In this document: positions 35,518-46,669 of the stretch, one piece after another
Layout of the letters: each line of letters starts with the position of its first letter
Numbering within the stretch: the stretch's first letter is position 1
Assembly: GCA_951799445.1 (NCBI GenBank)
Contig: OX637293.1
Span: 13,330,001 to 13,394,000 of the forward strand
Length of the DNA: 64,000 bases
Source: Pseudisothecium myosuroides
Taxonomy: Eukaryota > Streptophyta > Bryopsida > Hypnales > Lembophyllaceae
Direction: 5' to 3'
Translations under genes and position numbers: made by a program
Notes under the pieces: generated by a model
The model's input: the letters and a program-made list of their open reading frames with translations, nothing else
What the model was told of the DNA's origin: nothing
The model's database searches: none

Positions 35518-36454
35518 TTAACCCCTAAAGGTTAGAGACTATGTTTTCACCAAAACCGCTCCAAAACTGCCATTTCTAATACAAGTACCAAACTTTAGAA
35601 AAAAACCCATTTTTGGACACATGTAACCGTAAGGAACACTGGTTTGAGAAGATGTGGAAAAAATTTCAGAATTTCCCACCGTGCGGATTGGAAGATATTA
35701 GCATTTGAATTGATAAAAACCCTTTTTTTGTCCCTACGAAAATCTGGGTAGCTGCACTTCACAAGGTCACATTTGTATGAAAATGCCCCAAATGGTGGTT
35801 ATACTTTGGATTCATTCTTCTAGGCAAGTTGGCTACATGCTTGAAAAATTTCAGATCATTTGGAATTGCACAACATATAGGGAAAAAAATAGTAAGTAGA
35901 AAGAAGTAGAGAATGATTCAAAACACTAAATTGTTAAGAATTTATTTATGGAATTGAAAAATGCCAATCCCAACGGTTGTAATGTTGTAATAAATAATAT
36001 ACATCCAATGTTTTTTTTTTTTTCAAAAATATTGGAAATTGAGTTAAATAAAGGACTTCAAAGTTAATTTTAGAGTAGAAATTCCATAACTACCCTCAAA
36101 CTAAGAATCCTCATAACTTTTGACTCATTAATCCAAATGGAATAATTTAAAGCTTTCCACGTACATATGAATCTAAAGAACCAATTTAAAATTTTTATAT
36201 TTAAAAAAAAATGATTTTTAAAGAATTTTTTTGAACTGCCCGGGGTACCCGCCGTACACAGAAAATTATATATTATGCAATAACTTTTTAACCATGTAGT
36301 CAAAAGTTATGAAAATTGTTGGGTTTTAAAGCTACTCCTCGAGCACATCTTGTGTGAAAATTTTAAAGAAAAAAAACAAAAAAACTCCACTCGTAATGAG
36401 CTGCCCAAAATCGTTATGTTGTCAAAAAACGGTGTTTGGACCTTTAAAGATTAA
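35518..36454 (+). mobile_element. TTAA-type element, about 930-bp family (copy 3)
   Basis: Begins TTAACCCCTAAAGGTTAGAG and ends GGACCTTTAAAGATTAA. It lies 48 bp from copy 2 in opposite orientation, so the pair forms an imperfect 1.9 kb inverted repeat that could fold into a long hairpin if transcribed. Confidence 0.85.
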
Positions 36455-36723
36455 AATTTAGAATCCCAAGTTCATGAAGTTTGGGTCCCAAACTCATAGT
36501 CTCAATATTATATTTAATTTGAAACATCTATGATATCAAAATCTAAAAGCAATTTGATATGGCACACCATGGGTGGAGATACTTTAAGCTAAAGTTCAAA
36601 TTCAACTAATACTCCCTCTGTCTCAAAATGACTATTTATAATTCCAAAAAGAGATGTCAAGATATTATTATCCACTGCTTCATGAACTTGGGATTCTAGT
36701 CTTTGTGTTAATCTCCAGTCTAT

Positions 36724-37990
36724 GTGTTAATCTTGCATAGTATCCAAAACAGCCTCAAAAACAGCTCTTGCTTCCACTATAGTCTTCTCATCACACAAGA
36801 TGGAAGAAGAAAGCTCTCCTTGCCCATCCAAACATTTCTTTTCCATATGCTCCATTTTGTATGAGATACCTCCCTCGTCTTTCAAGGATGACTGCATAGC
36901 TTGCTGCCATGATAAAAACATACACATAATCTTAAATGTGTCAAAATTAGAATACGCAATTTCTACAACTTCAATTAGCTCATCAATTGTTGCTAGAACT
37001 TCGCAAAGCTGCTCAACTTCAATAGCCCTAAAGAATCCAAGGTTCAAGACATTAAAATTATGATTGTTCGGAAGTTGGCATCTCAACGATATGTTGAAAC
37101 CATCCATATGTTTTGCATGCGAATTTGCATTGTCTTGTTGGATGTAGATGGGGTGCTTTCTTGTTCCAACAGGTCACTTCTCTTTGATTGCAAGAATCAT
37201 TTTCTCGATGATGAGCTTCACATACTCTTCTTGATTGACTTCACATGTTTTTGTCACTAGCGTTCCCCGCGGTCAACTCCTTGAAGATTGCACTGTTGAT
37301 TCTTTTTTAACAACAAGGCAAAGTCCAATGAGCCCATCAAACATTGTCTTGTGGTGTAGATCATAGCACGGCTTGGCAATTGTAACAAGGAACATGACTT
37401 TTGTTATGTACAACTTTCTCTTGATTAATTGCTTTGGGACAAATTACTTCGAAATGAGTGTAGTAGATGCATTTGCACTTTGTCAAAAAAAAAAAGTTTT
37501 CATCAAGATGAACAATGTCTTCCATGCCATAAAATGTTGTCTCCACCTTCAACATTGTCAAACCAAACCGTATGCATTTTAGCTTGTTTGCTTCTATCAA
37601 TAATGGTTTGATTGTGTTTGTAGTTGAAACAATGAACCCTTCCTTCAACAAACAATGTGGAGTGCTCCGTAGAATCTCTGTAGCATCTGAAAAAAGTCCT
37701 CAATCTTGTCTTTTTTGCAAAGGAATTTAGATGATCTTTGCCTGTAGAGCATCATAAACCATTGCCTTTTAACCTGAGTTGCCTATGATGTGGGACGAAA
37801 CTTTGGTAGAGGCTTGTCTATCTTTGAGGCTTCCTTGTGCTTGCCTCCAGATTTGTGAGATGGTCTTTGGACAAGTTTCAAAGTGCCTTGCAATATCATG
37901 CATAGCGCCTTTTGAAAGTATTCAATTGTTTGACAGCTCCGACAATCTCTAAAGCACACCTTCTCGTTCTTCATTGGTAATTTTTTGCTA
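36724..37990 (-). pseudogene. mariner-like (Osmar-type) transposase pseudogene
   Basis: Reading from 37990 downwards, frameshifted and stop-broken segments line up with plant mariner transposases: a helix-turn-helix stretch (HFETCPKTISQIWRQAQ), LLKEGFIVSTTNTIKP followed by LIEANK (37651 down), the first catalytic-Asp block IVHLDENFFFLTK, the second, IYIQQDNANSHAKH (frame shift near 37107), and then LPNNHNFNVLNLGFFRAI. Family members cut and paste at TA sites using a DDD-type triad. Stops and frameshifts between blocks mean no functional enzyme is encoded. The last intact segment runs 37107 to 36727. Confidence 0.82.
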
Positions 37991-38147
37991 TTCTAAGTAT
38001 CATTGTGGGACTAAATAGACTAGCTACATGATGCAAAAGCAAATGCACTCAACAATGAAACTAAATGAACTTGGAATAGAAACCAGATGCAACAATAAAA
38101 TTGAATATTTGATAGCAAAATTGAAATAGAATAAATAATGAATTAAC

Positions 38148-39218
38148 TTAACCCCAAAGTGTCAGGGAGGACAGAAAGTGTCCTCTAAGGTTTTCAGCAG
38201 CGTTTTATGCACACTTCGAGGATCCAAATGGAAAAATCTTCTAGAGATGGCTTGTAGATATTTTTAACAGCGTTCCAAGGAGTCCCTCTCCACGCCGTTC
38301 TGAGTAGTTTACAATTTTCTATGGCAATTTAAAGGATGAAGCGCTCCGGAGTTTGCTCTGGGCGGCTGGTTCAAAGCTGACATCACCGGAACGAACCCCG
38401 GGTTTGGTATTGGCGGGAGCCCGGAGAAAGACTGTTGGTGAGGGTCCAATGGAGGCTGAGTGGGAGTGAGAGTGAGGGTTTTGGGCGGTCGCCACGAAGT
38501 CGCCGCTATTGACCGCCGAACGCTACGAGCATTTTCACGCCACGTAGATCCTCCTGCGCTCCCTGTGTGCACGGCAATGTCGATGCGGCGTGTTCAAGGT
38601 GGGGTAGCCCGACGGATGCTCGGGTTTTGTCTTCAACTACTCTGATTGTTTTGTTTGATGCCTTTGAGGCAGACATCGCCTCGACTAATTCCATTCATTT
38701 TTTTTGGCTTGTGGCTGTTCAAAGGAGGCTTGGAATCTAGCGAATGGATCTTCGAAAATCTCTTCGACTCGCTTTTTGACAATTTTTTTTCCTTCATGAC
38801 CTCCTAATTGAGGACGTTGAGAGGGCTGTCAAACCTGCATCGAGGAGGCCAGGATTTAGGCGCTTTTGCATTGTTTTCACCGCAAGTGTGAAGACTATCT
38901 TGTCCTGCACGTTTTTTTAGTTCAGTCTGACACCAAATTCAAAGTCTATGATGCTCGAATAGCCCTTTGGAGGAAATTTCCCTGCAACTTGAGAGTATTT
39001 CCGAGAGTGCCGTACTGCTTTCAAACACAGAAAAGTGTCCACAAAATTATCTTTCAACGGCTCAAAATTTTTCAGTGTACACCTTGTAAGTCTTTCTTTC
39101 GAATTGTACGGTTGGATGTATCAGTAAATTCTTTGATGTGGTGCAAATAATTTATGTAGTTGGTCTGTTGTTTGGAGTCATCTGGTGCTGCGGAAATCTC
39201 ATGTCACTTTGGGGTTAA
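38148..39218. mobile_element. TTAA-type element with GC-rich insert, 1.07 kb
   Basis: Begins TTAACCCCAAAGTGTCA and ends TGTCACTTTGGGGTTAA, a terminal inverted repeat with one mismatch in 17. It sits inside the mariner-like element, so it inserted later. The interior from about 38310 to 38900 is distinctly GC-richer than any neighbour and has open frames on both strands (for example a Pro-rich minus-strand frame at 38572-38309) without a recognised domain. This looks like captured host sequence, in the manner of Pack-type elements. Confidence 0.7.
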
Positions 39219-40883
39219 GGACTCACAACCTAAGGGACTCACACTATATGCAACCATTCATACCTCAAGTCAATATCAAAAAACACTCTCTATACATTCT
39301 ACTGGAGTAAGTAAATGTAACCCTTGCTCACACATCCCTAGAATCATTAGGAAATGATCATATTAAATTGATTTACGTACTTTGCAACATTTACAGAAAG
39401 GTAACCAAACATCACTCAATGCCAAAGTATTCCAAACTTGCTCAAATGCTAACCAACAACAAACAAATGCCCACACACAATGCAACAATTGATTGATTCA
39501 AAACAAAGAGGAATAGATAACCAAGACTTAGTTTAGAGATTTCCAATGAAAGTGAAAAGGAAAAAGTTCAAAGGACTGATGATGAGATCAATACTAATCT
39601 GGATGTCAAAATCTCATCCATCAGTAGATAATTTCTTAAGCATTCTTAAAAGTTAAATGTTTTTTTATCCACTTTACATATAGACAATATAAAACATCAT
39701 CATCCCCTTCCAAGGCTTGAACCAAAAATGAAAATCTCTCAAGTCTTTAGAATACCAATTTGGAATTGGGCGAGACACAATTTTGAAACCAATTCCTCAT
39801 CTTACAAATTCACTCGGATTTTACTTCAACACAAAAACAATCTAATCATATTATCACCCTTTGTTGTCAACAAGGTCAAGCCGCATTAATTAAATTACAT
39901 TAAAAGAAAAACAAACAACTTGCAAAATTCAAAACATTGGAAGCCGTTTAGAAAGGTTTTAAGGAAACGAGAAAATTCAACTAGTTACTCCCCAAAGAAA
40001 ACATCTTTTTGTGAGTAAATTGAAACAAGTGCAAACAAGTTAAAAAATAACAAAAAATCAGTAGAGTGCTATGGCAGAAAATAATTTTTTTAGATCTTGC
40101 CCTCAAGTCGTTTTACAAATGAAATGCAAACAACTTCTGTAGAAAAAAACAAAATTAGACTACTATTTTTGATCATCTACTACCAAGTTAATTCCTAGTG
40201 TTCATGAATTTGCAAGCGAAGGAACAAACACTAATTGTTATCCAATGAAAGTTGGAACATCGTCACCTTCAAGCCTTAAATCCTAAAAACTCAAAACTTG
40301 AAATTTGCTATCTTAAATATTTGTAATATCAATTTGATGCATACAACTTGCAATTTACAAACTAATTCATTCACATGTTGTGGCAAATTAAAAAATGGAT
40401 AAATAAAATTGATGGTTCTACAAAGAAAGTCAAAAGGGTTGGAAAAACAACAAGTAGCATACCACATCTCCAATTGAGATCAAAAGCATGCTTGCACGTA
40501 GCTTCTAAACACAAGCTTCTTACCGAGCTGCTTACAACAATCTGCACAAAAATTGCTCAAAAAGAATCTAATTCTAAGCTACCTTTACAAAATCTTCACG
40601 TGGTACAAAGACAAGATGGAAAACCAAGGTGTTGTTGTGTTTAATGCTCATTTTTGGTGGAAAATTGTAAAACAGACGGTAATTTATCATGTGAAGTTGC
40701 AGCCTCAACTTTCCCATTTTAAGTAGTTTATGCTTGAAACGTGGTATTGCCGTTTTTGCAAACTGCCAAACAAATTAGGAATTAATCTACATGTCTACAT
40801 TCGTTACTTTATTAAATTCTCAAATTTGCCTTAATCTTAAAAAAGTTTGTCATTGGACAATCATTTTAGGACGAAAGGAATAT

Positions 40884-41230
40884 AATGATTATTTGAATGT
40901 TTTAGGAAGGATAAGAAAAATTCATCAAAATACAAGAAAAAAAGGCGGTAATGTCTAAACCACAACAACCACAAGGATAGATGACGCCAATTATGAAACC
41001 AAACTTGACAAATGGGGTTGTAACAAGAGCAAGGAGGAGGTTGCTTAATCAATTCTATGAAGAATCATTGGTGGATGCAAACATTTGAGAGGTATTGCAT
41101 GATTTAAATGACACTAGTGCACTAAACATTGTGAGCGGCTTCAATGCACCAGAATTACAAAATAGCATAGGCAGCATGGAAGCCCACAATTTCAACATCT
41201 GGACGTCAATGTTGAATGATCAGTCTTAGC
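40884..41230 (+). pseudogene. unrecognised coding remnant
   Basis: A plus-strand frame reads sensibly from about 40915, with the blocks PIMKPNLTNGVVTRARRRLL and ALNIVSGFNAPELQNSIGSM. It is interrupted by in-frame stops (TAG near 40978, TGA near 41088) and ends at TAG near 41229. No family is recognised. It abuts the right end of the mariner-like element, which may have inserted into or beside it. Confidence 0.35.
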
Positions 41231-41349
41231 GATTGATAATATTCCTACCCATTATAGAGAAAGTCAAGCCTCAAAAAGGCCGCTAACTCAATTGATTTTA
41301 ATTGTCGTTGATGGCCTTAATGGGGACTTTTCCCCTATATCCGTGTAGA

Positions 41350-41710
41350 GCATTCATTGTGGCCAATTGCCCGCGCAAAGATTGAATGGTGTAGATCTCT
41401 TCTTCATTAAAGCTTGCTCGATGATCATGTCTTCTTCCTGGAGCACCTTGTCCACGTTGCCTGCGACGTTCACTTTATTTCATCCATTCATGACTTCGCG
41501 CCAACATTCTTTTGATTTCGGGCCAAAGAATCTAGCTTTTGGATTTCCGGAATTCTTTGCAAATAATTCTAGTGTCTTGACTTGCTTGGTCTCTTTAAAT
41601 CCTACTGTCCACTTGAATTCACTTGTAGTGCTAGTACTGCCTTGAAGTATTTGGTTGCATGACTTTGCTCAAACTACTATTTTCTTGAACTTGGCGCTAT
41701 TGTTTTCTCA
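41350..41710 (-). pseudogene. unrecognised coding remnant, minus strand
   Basis: The minus strand gives continuous protein-like sequence with one TGA, including FKETKQVKTLELFAKN, GNPKARFFGPKSKECW and VDKVLQEEDMIIEQALMKKR. The codon pattern and charge distribution look coding, while the 92-residue plus-strand ORF over the same bases does not. Family unknown; a decayed transposon protein is possible. Confidence 0.35.
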
Positions 41711-41886
41711 AAGTTCAAGCTCTTGCTGTGCACAATGTGAGGACTAAATTGGTTCAGTACGAAACTATTGAATTGGATCATAACTTTATTGTTTTATTAT
41801 TGTTGAATTAGATTTAAAAAAACCATTACTAGATTGTGTCAGGACTGAATTGTAGCATAGTTGATTTGTATTGTTGATCGGGAGTT

Positions 41887-43092
41887 ATGGAGGTAGATGA
41901 TGCAGTGCCTTACAAAGTGCAAGTATCAATTAGCGGCAAATATCGGCCGTGATTTATTGTGGTCACATGATTCACGAGCAGACACCAAAGTCTGCTTTTC
42001 CGGCAAAGAGAAGAGCTGGTCATACAAATCTTGACTTGTAGCCAGATGGTAAGGTATACCCGGTAGATTTATTTAGAAAGCGCCCAAACTTTGTAGACGT
42101 CAAAACTCTATAAGAATTTTTTGGAGATGGAGAAAACGAAATGCTAGGTTATACAAAGAGTTTATTAAATTTGAGAGAGATGCTTGATCTATTGAGATAA
42201 GATTCTACAAAAATTGATAGGATACGGCAAAATATCGACAAGTTGACTTCTTCATTATTGCAACAAGGAAGATAGCTAGATATGCTACTTGAATCAGAGA
42301 GTATGCTTAGAAGAGAATCTGAAGCATGTCTAAAGAAGTACAACTATTATAGACTGAGATTATTTTAATACAACAAAGTTTGAACTCCGTGAAAGCTATT
42401 CATGTCAACGAGTTAGTTGATCTCCAAAAAGAGCTCAACGACAAAATCCAAGCAGATGTGGCGCTTGAACCAGACATAAACACAATGACGAGTGAGTACG
42501 CCAAGAATGTCCAATCATTACATCATAGTTACGTAGTTGAGCTTACAACAGTCAACTTAAAGCGTGACAATGTATTACAAAGTTTTACACAGCTGCAAAG
42601 AAAATGGAATAGACTTCAGTCAACTCCAAATGGTTGTCAAAAACAAGTACAAAAACAGAGAGACGTTTCCATGTTGTCGCAAACAGGAGGTCAGACAAAA
42701 GCATTACATAGACTTGCTTGTTCAATCATAGCATCAAGCATTGTTTATGATATTCAAGTCAGGAATGTGTTGAATCATAAAAAATGACGGCTTCATGGCA
42801 CTCAAGATGAATCTGGAAAGCTTTTTGGCGAAATCTTGTCAAAAACTGAAGTCAAATCAATGCTTGAGTTCCCTAACTTAAAATCAGTTATTATAGATGT
42901 AATAAACAAGTATTTTGATATGATTGGACACGTAGTTGGTGCTCCTCAAATTTTGGAAACCTACAACAAAAGTGGTATCATTCAAAATGGATATGTAGTG
43001 ATGTATAAGCAAATGAAGTGCGATGCAAAATCAGCAAGGCGGGATTTACATACCATGTCTCTTTATTGCGTAGAACACTCAATGCCAAATTA
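41887..43092 (+). pseudogene. unrecognised pseudogene with coiled-coil character
   Basis: Plus-strand open pieces follow one another with stops and at least one frameshift: 42120-42360 (REMLDLL..., LESESMLRRESEACLKKYNY), 42380-42787 (NELVDLQKELNDKIQADVAL and beyond, rich in Glu/Lys/Gln/Leu as in coiled coils) and 42788-43092 (LKSVIIDVINKYFDMIGHVV, then GAPQILETYNKSGI). A TGA at 42785 separates the last two in the same frame. No domain is recognised. It may be a multi-domain gene or element protein in decay. Confidence 0.4.
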
Positions 43093-43960
43093 GCAGACTA
43101 TATTGGTGACTACTATTTCCTTCATTCTTAGTCTCAATTCCTATCAAAGAAAGGATTGAAAAAAAAGGATCCAATTTATGTCCAGCACATAGAACAAAAT
43201 TCTTTTTTTCTGACATAGAGCAAGTACAACGAACAATGGTACAACTCTACCAAGTCACTCTAGTAGGTGTGTTTCCTTATAATTTCACTTTCATACATCT
43301 CATTTCCAAGCCCTTTGTTTGAACTACTTCTAAATGTGCATACTATTTGTTAAATTGGCAAAATTCTATACCAAAATCTGTACCTGTCTTAATTTGTTCA
43401 ATGCTATAATGATATGTGTTTCCTTCAGTCCCTTCTGAGAACTTACATTCGATACTAATTACTAAAAATGGGCATACATTGTATACACATATTTCTTAAG
43501 TATATTTTGTAAATTTGAATAGCAAAGAACTAGTATATCACTACAAGAAAAAGGGATGTTTTAAGTATGTAGTCCTATAAGTAGTGACCTTTTACTAAAG
43601 GGTGAATGGACGAAACACTTGTACTATTTGTTGCGTTTTGTCACACCCTAGTTTTTTATTTTTATTTTTACCATAACTTCTGTGTTTTAGCTTCAAATGA
43701 CTCAAAATTTATAGGAAAGCTTCGTACAAAAGTTGTAGCAATTGGATTAGAGGACATTGGCTTTTGCACTCATTTTGTGAAACAAGAGTGATTGGATCAC
43801 CATGTTCTTTTCCTTTCCCCTTTGATGTCCAACGCTTGTAGTGACGGCCCATGAGTAGTGATTCCGGCGTCAAATTTTTTCTAACTTTGTATGTTGTTAG
43901 ATTGGGACCCACCTTGAGTATTGCCAAAAACTCACTCTCTGATTTTGCTTGGTTGTCCAC
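43093..43960. other. intergenic with CACTA-like termini
   Basis: No gene seen. CACTACAAGAAAAAGGG at 43539 is a typical CACTA-superfamily end, and CTTGTAGTG at 43835-43843 could be its inverted partner (305 bp apart). The flanking trinucleotides do not match as a target duplication, so a decayed or composite element is possible. Confidence 0.35.
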
Positions 43961-44975
43961 TCGGGGGGGTCACTTCACGCATTTTAAAAACAACGTGCGG
44001 CTTAAAATAGAGTGAATTTTATTCATTTTAGGTAAAAATTATAAAAAATTATAAAAATTTACAAGTAAAGTAGGGAACATTCAAAGTTACAAATCCATTA
44101 TAAATAATATAAGTAGCCTACAAATCTGGCCCATTAAAAATTTAGTACATGTAATTTAGGGGCCAAAGAATTGGATCTTAGGAACTGTATTTAGTATAAT
44201 CGGTGAATTCATGTGGTTGTACAACTAGGTAAGAGGTATTGTGGATGAAAAGATGTTCCGTTGGCTATAATTAACCTTGTAGACAAAGCAATGGTGTGGA
44301 AGAACCTCAGTTAGGGTTTTTGTTTTCAAACCCTGTGGCAGCGTTTTGTATTGAGACTTATATTTGTGTAGGTAAGCTCTAGTAGAAGCTGATTTTTGTT
44401 TTCATTTAAATCCACACATCGCCTTGTATTTTTGAACACATGTGAATGAAAAATTTGTGCAAGTCCTTTCCGAACCTGAAGTTTTATTTTGATGTGTTTG
44501 TTTTCTAGTTGTTCGAAAATCATGTTTTGTTGTTTCCCCTTGTGTTTTCCTTGGTTATTTCATGCTTGTGAAAGTAAGACATCCATGCAGCTCAGATTGC
44601 TTTCCTTGCTTTTAACTACAATCTATTTTGCATATTCTTTCTATACACATGACCACATTGAAGTTTGATCATTGTTTGAGAAAGTAAAAAGATAGATTGA
44701 ATTCCAATCAATTTTTTCTTAGACTCTTTTTATAATACTTTTGCTTTCACATTACTTTTTAATTAACTTTTTTTATTTATAATGAATATAGCCTACAAAA
44801 AAATGCATTGACCCTGGCAATATAAGTAATGATAGAATGTATTAAAATGGGCCATTTTTTGGAATTAAATAATTATAGGGACCCTTTTAATGATGCCTTG
44901 GATGTAAATAGCCCCCCCCAAAATACCCCCTTGCCGCATGTGGTGCACAAAATATACAAAAAGTGACCCACCCGA
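43961..44975. mobile_element. possible 1.0 kb element with G-run inverted termini
   Basis: TCGGGGGGGTCACTT at 43961 is matched in inverted orientation by AAGTGACCCACCCGA at 44961-44975 (14 of 15). A third copy of the core lies at 2153. The interior is AT-rich and non-coding. The superfamily cannot be named and no convincing target duplication was found. Confidence 0.35.
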
Positions 44976-46438
44976 GGTCGTCCACCAAGGCTTCTTCTAA
45001 GTGTTAGCCCTCTGTTTTGGCAAATTGTGAAAATTTTCAACTCAATTTTGAGTGTTATAAACTTTACATCCATACGATGGTTCATTATGAAATTTTCCAT
45101 GTACCTCTAGGCCTAAAGCATTGTTTGATTTCAATGGTCAGTTTTTGTGACCGCACGCATTGAGCAGGTAGTGACATCCTGACTAGTAGGAGGTCCTTAG
45201 CTCCTTCAATTTAGAAGTCACACCATGGACGCTCAGGGATTAAATAAGTTCAGTTTGTGATCAAGTATCATAGTTAGGGACTAGAGTTTGTTTATAATCA
45301 TGGATTATGGATTTAAACAAATAAAGTGTACGTGCTCTCATCATTTCAAGGCATAAAATATAGCTCAAAAGTACATACCTTATCTTTTGAGTTTTGAGAA
45401 ATAAGACATGTACTTTAGAGCCACATTTATGCTTTGAAATGACAAGAGCATGTACATTCTAACCATTTAAGGTCCATAAACCAATTTATAGTATTCCTAC
45501 CTTACCTGATTTGAGTATTGGCTCCTTCAACATTAAGAAGAATGTTTGAAAAAATGAATGATGTTGCCAAAACCTACTCAAAAATATACTAGATTTGCCA
45601 ATATTTGAATGAAAGCTACTAATAATAGATAATTTTGTAAATAAACATACACATGTGGATGATCTTATGTGTTTTTTTCCTTACTTGCATACATTCCAAG
45701 GTGCAAATCGCTCTACTACCCAATAAAAGTTGGTTGCTCTTTAGAATGGTTGGAATGTAATTTGTTAGGCCAAAAAAACATCTCTTTTTGTTGGCTCTTA
45801 TTCCTTAGAACCTCGAGAAGTTTGAGAATACTAGTTTGCCTTGATATTGAATGGAAAAATGAGCTTCACCTTGAAAATTAATGGCACTACAAATTTTTAT
45901 TTTTTGGGAAAATGGTTCAATACTATAATCTTAGCTCTTGCACTAATTTAATATAGTGTGACTTTGATAAATTAGTGTCACATGTACTATTAGAACCAAT
46001 TATTGTAGCTACATTAGAGCATCATTTTCCAATGGTTTGTCAAAAGTTTGTGCAAAGTAACTACATCTAATAGGAACAAAGCTCAATTGCTTATCTAAAC
46101 TTGTTGGATCTTATTGGAAGTCAAGAGATTTATTCTAAATTCTCTACTTATGCATTTTTCTAGACACCGGATAAATAAACTATGAATTTTCAAAGTGCTA
46201 AAAAGATATTCAAAACTGATTCTGAACTCTCGTGTACATTTCAAGCAAGAATATGTAGGGTTTGTTTTTTGAAAGGAATACAATCAAGTGTGGTTACCTA
46301 GACAAAACATTTGTTTAACTCAACTTGTTGACTTTTAAAGACTTGTTCTAATAGACATACTTCAAATTTTGAGTTGATTTTTTTCAAATTGTACCCTACA
46401 TAGTTCTACTTTCTAAAGGTACTTCTGCCTTGACTTCT
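44976..46438. other. intergenic, no gene seen
   Basis: AT-rich sequence with only short chance ORFs. A GGGATTAA at about 45237-45244 resembles the right end of a TTAA element but no partner end was found. Confidence 0.5.
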
Positions 46439-46669
46439 TTAACCTTGTAAGGACGCGGGGGGTGACCCTGGAAATCATGCATTGTATAACCGTGAGAGTC
46501 ATTGGAATGAAAAAAATCCAAAAGTACTCATTGGAAGTCAAGCTATTGTAGATGTTCTCCACTTTCTACAAAAAACTCCAAGGATGAATAGTTGTAGTTC
46601 TGTCCTACATTGGAGAATCCCTTGTCATTCATCGGACACTTATGGTCCGCGGCGTCCTTACTGGGTTAA
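46439..46669 (+). mobile_element. TTAA-type MITE, about 225-bp family, young copy
   Basis: TTAACCTTGTAAGGACGC at the left and GGCGTCCTTACTGGGTTAA at the right. It is nearly identical to 28124-28353 over its full length. The flanks share nothing beyond TTAA, so TTAA is the target duplication. Confidence 0.88.

Larger units (their letters stand above)
36612..40880 (-). mobile_element. decayed mariner-like element, about 4.3 kb
   Basis: The end at 36612, CTCCCTCTGTCTCAAAATGA, is the classic plant mariner/Stowaway terminus, preceded by TA. The far end, read inward from 40880, is TTCCTTTCGTCCTAAAATGA and is followed by TA. The two ends differ mainly by transitions, as expected of decay. A minus-strand transposase pseudogene fills 36724-37990. 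A 1.07 kb TTAA element is inserted at 38148. The remainder up to 40880 is AT-rich non-coding sequence. Confidence 0.75.

Noticed and set aside
36800..37063. Plus-strand ORFs over the mariner transposase
   Set aside because: They are antisense shadows of the transposase pseudogene, which carries the recognisable motifs on the minus strand.
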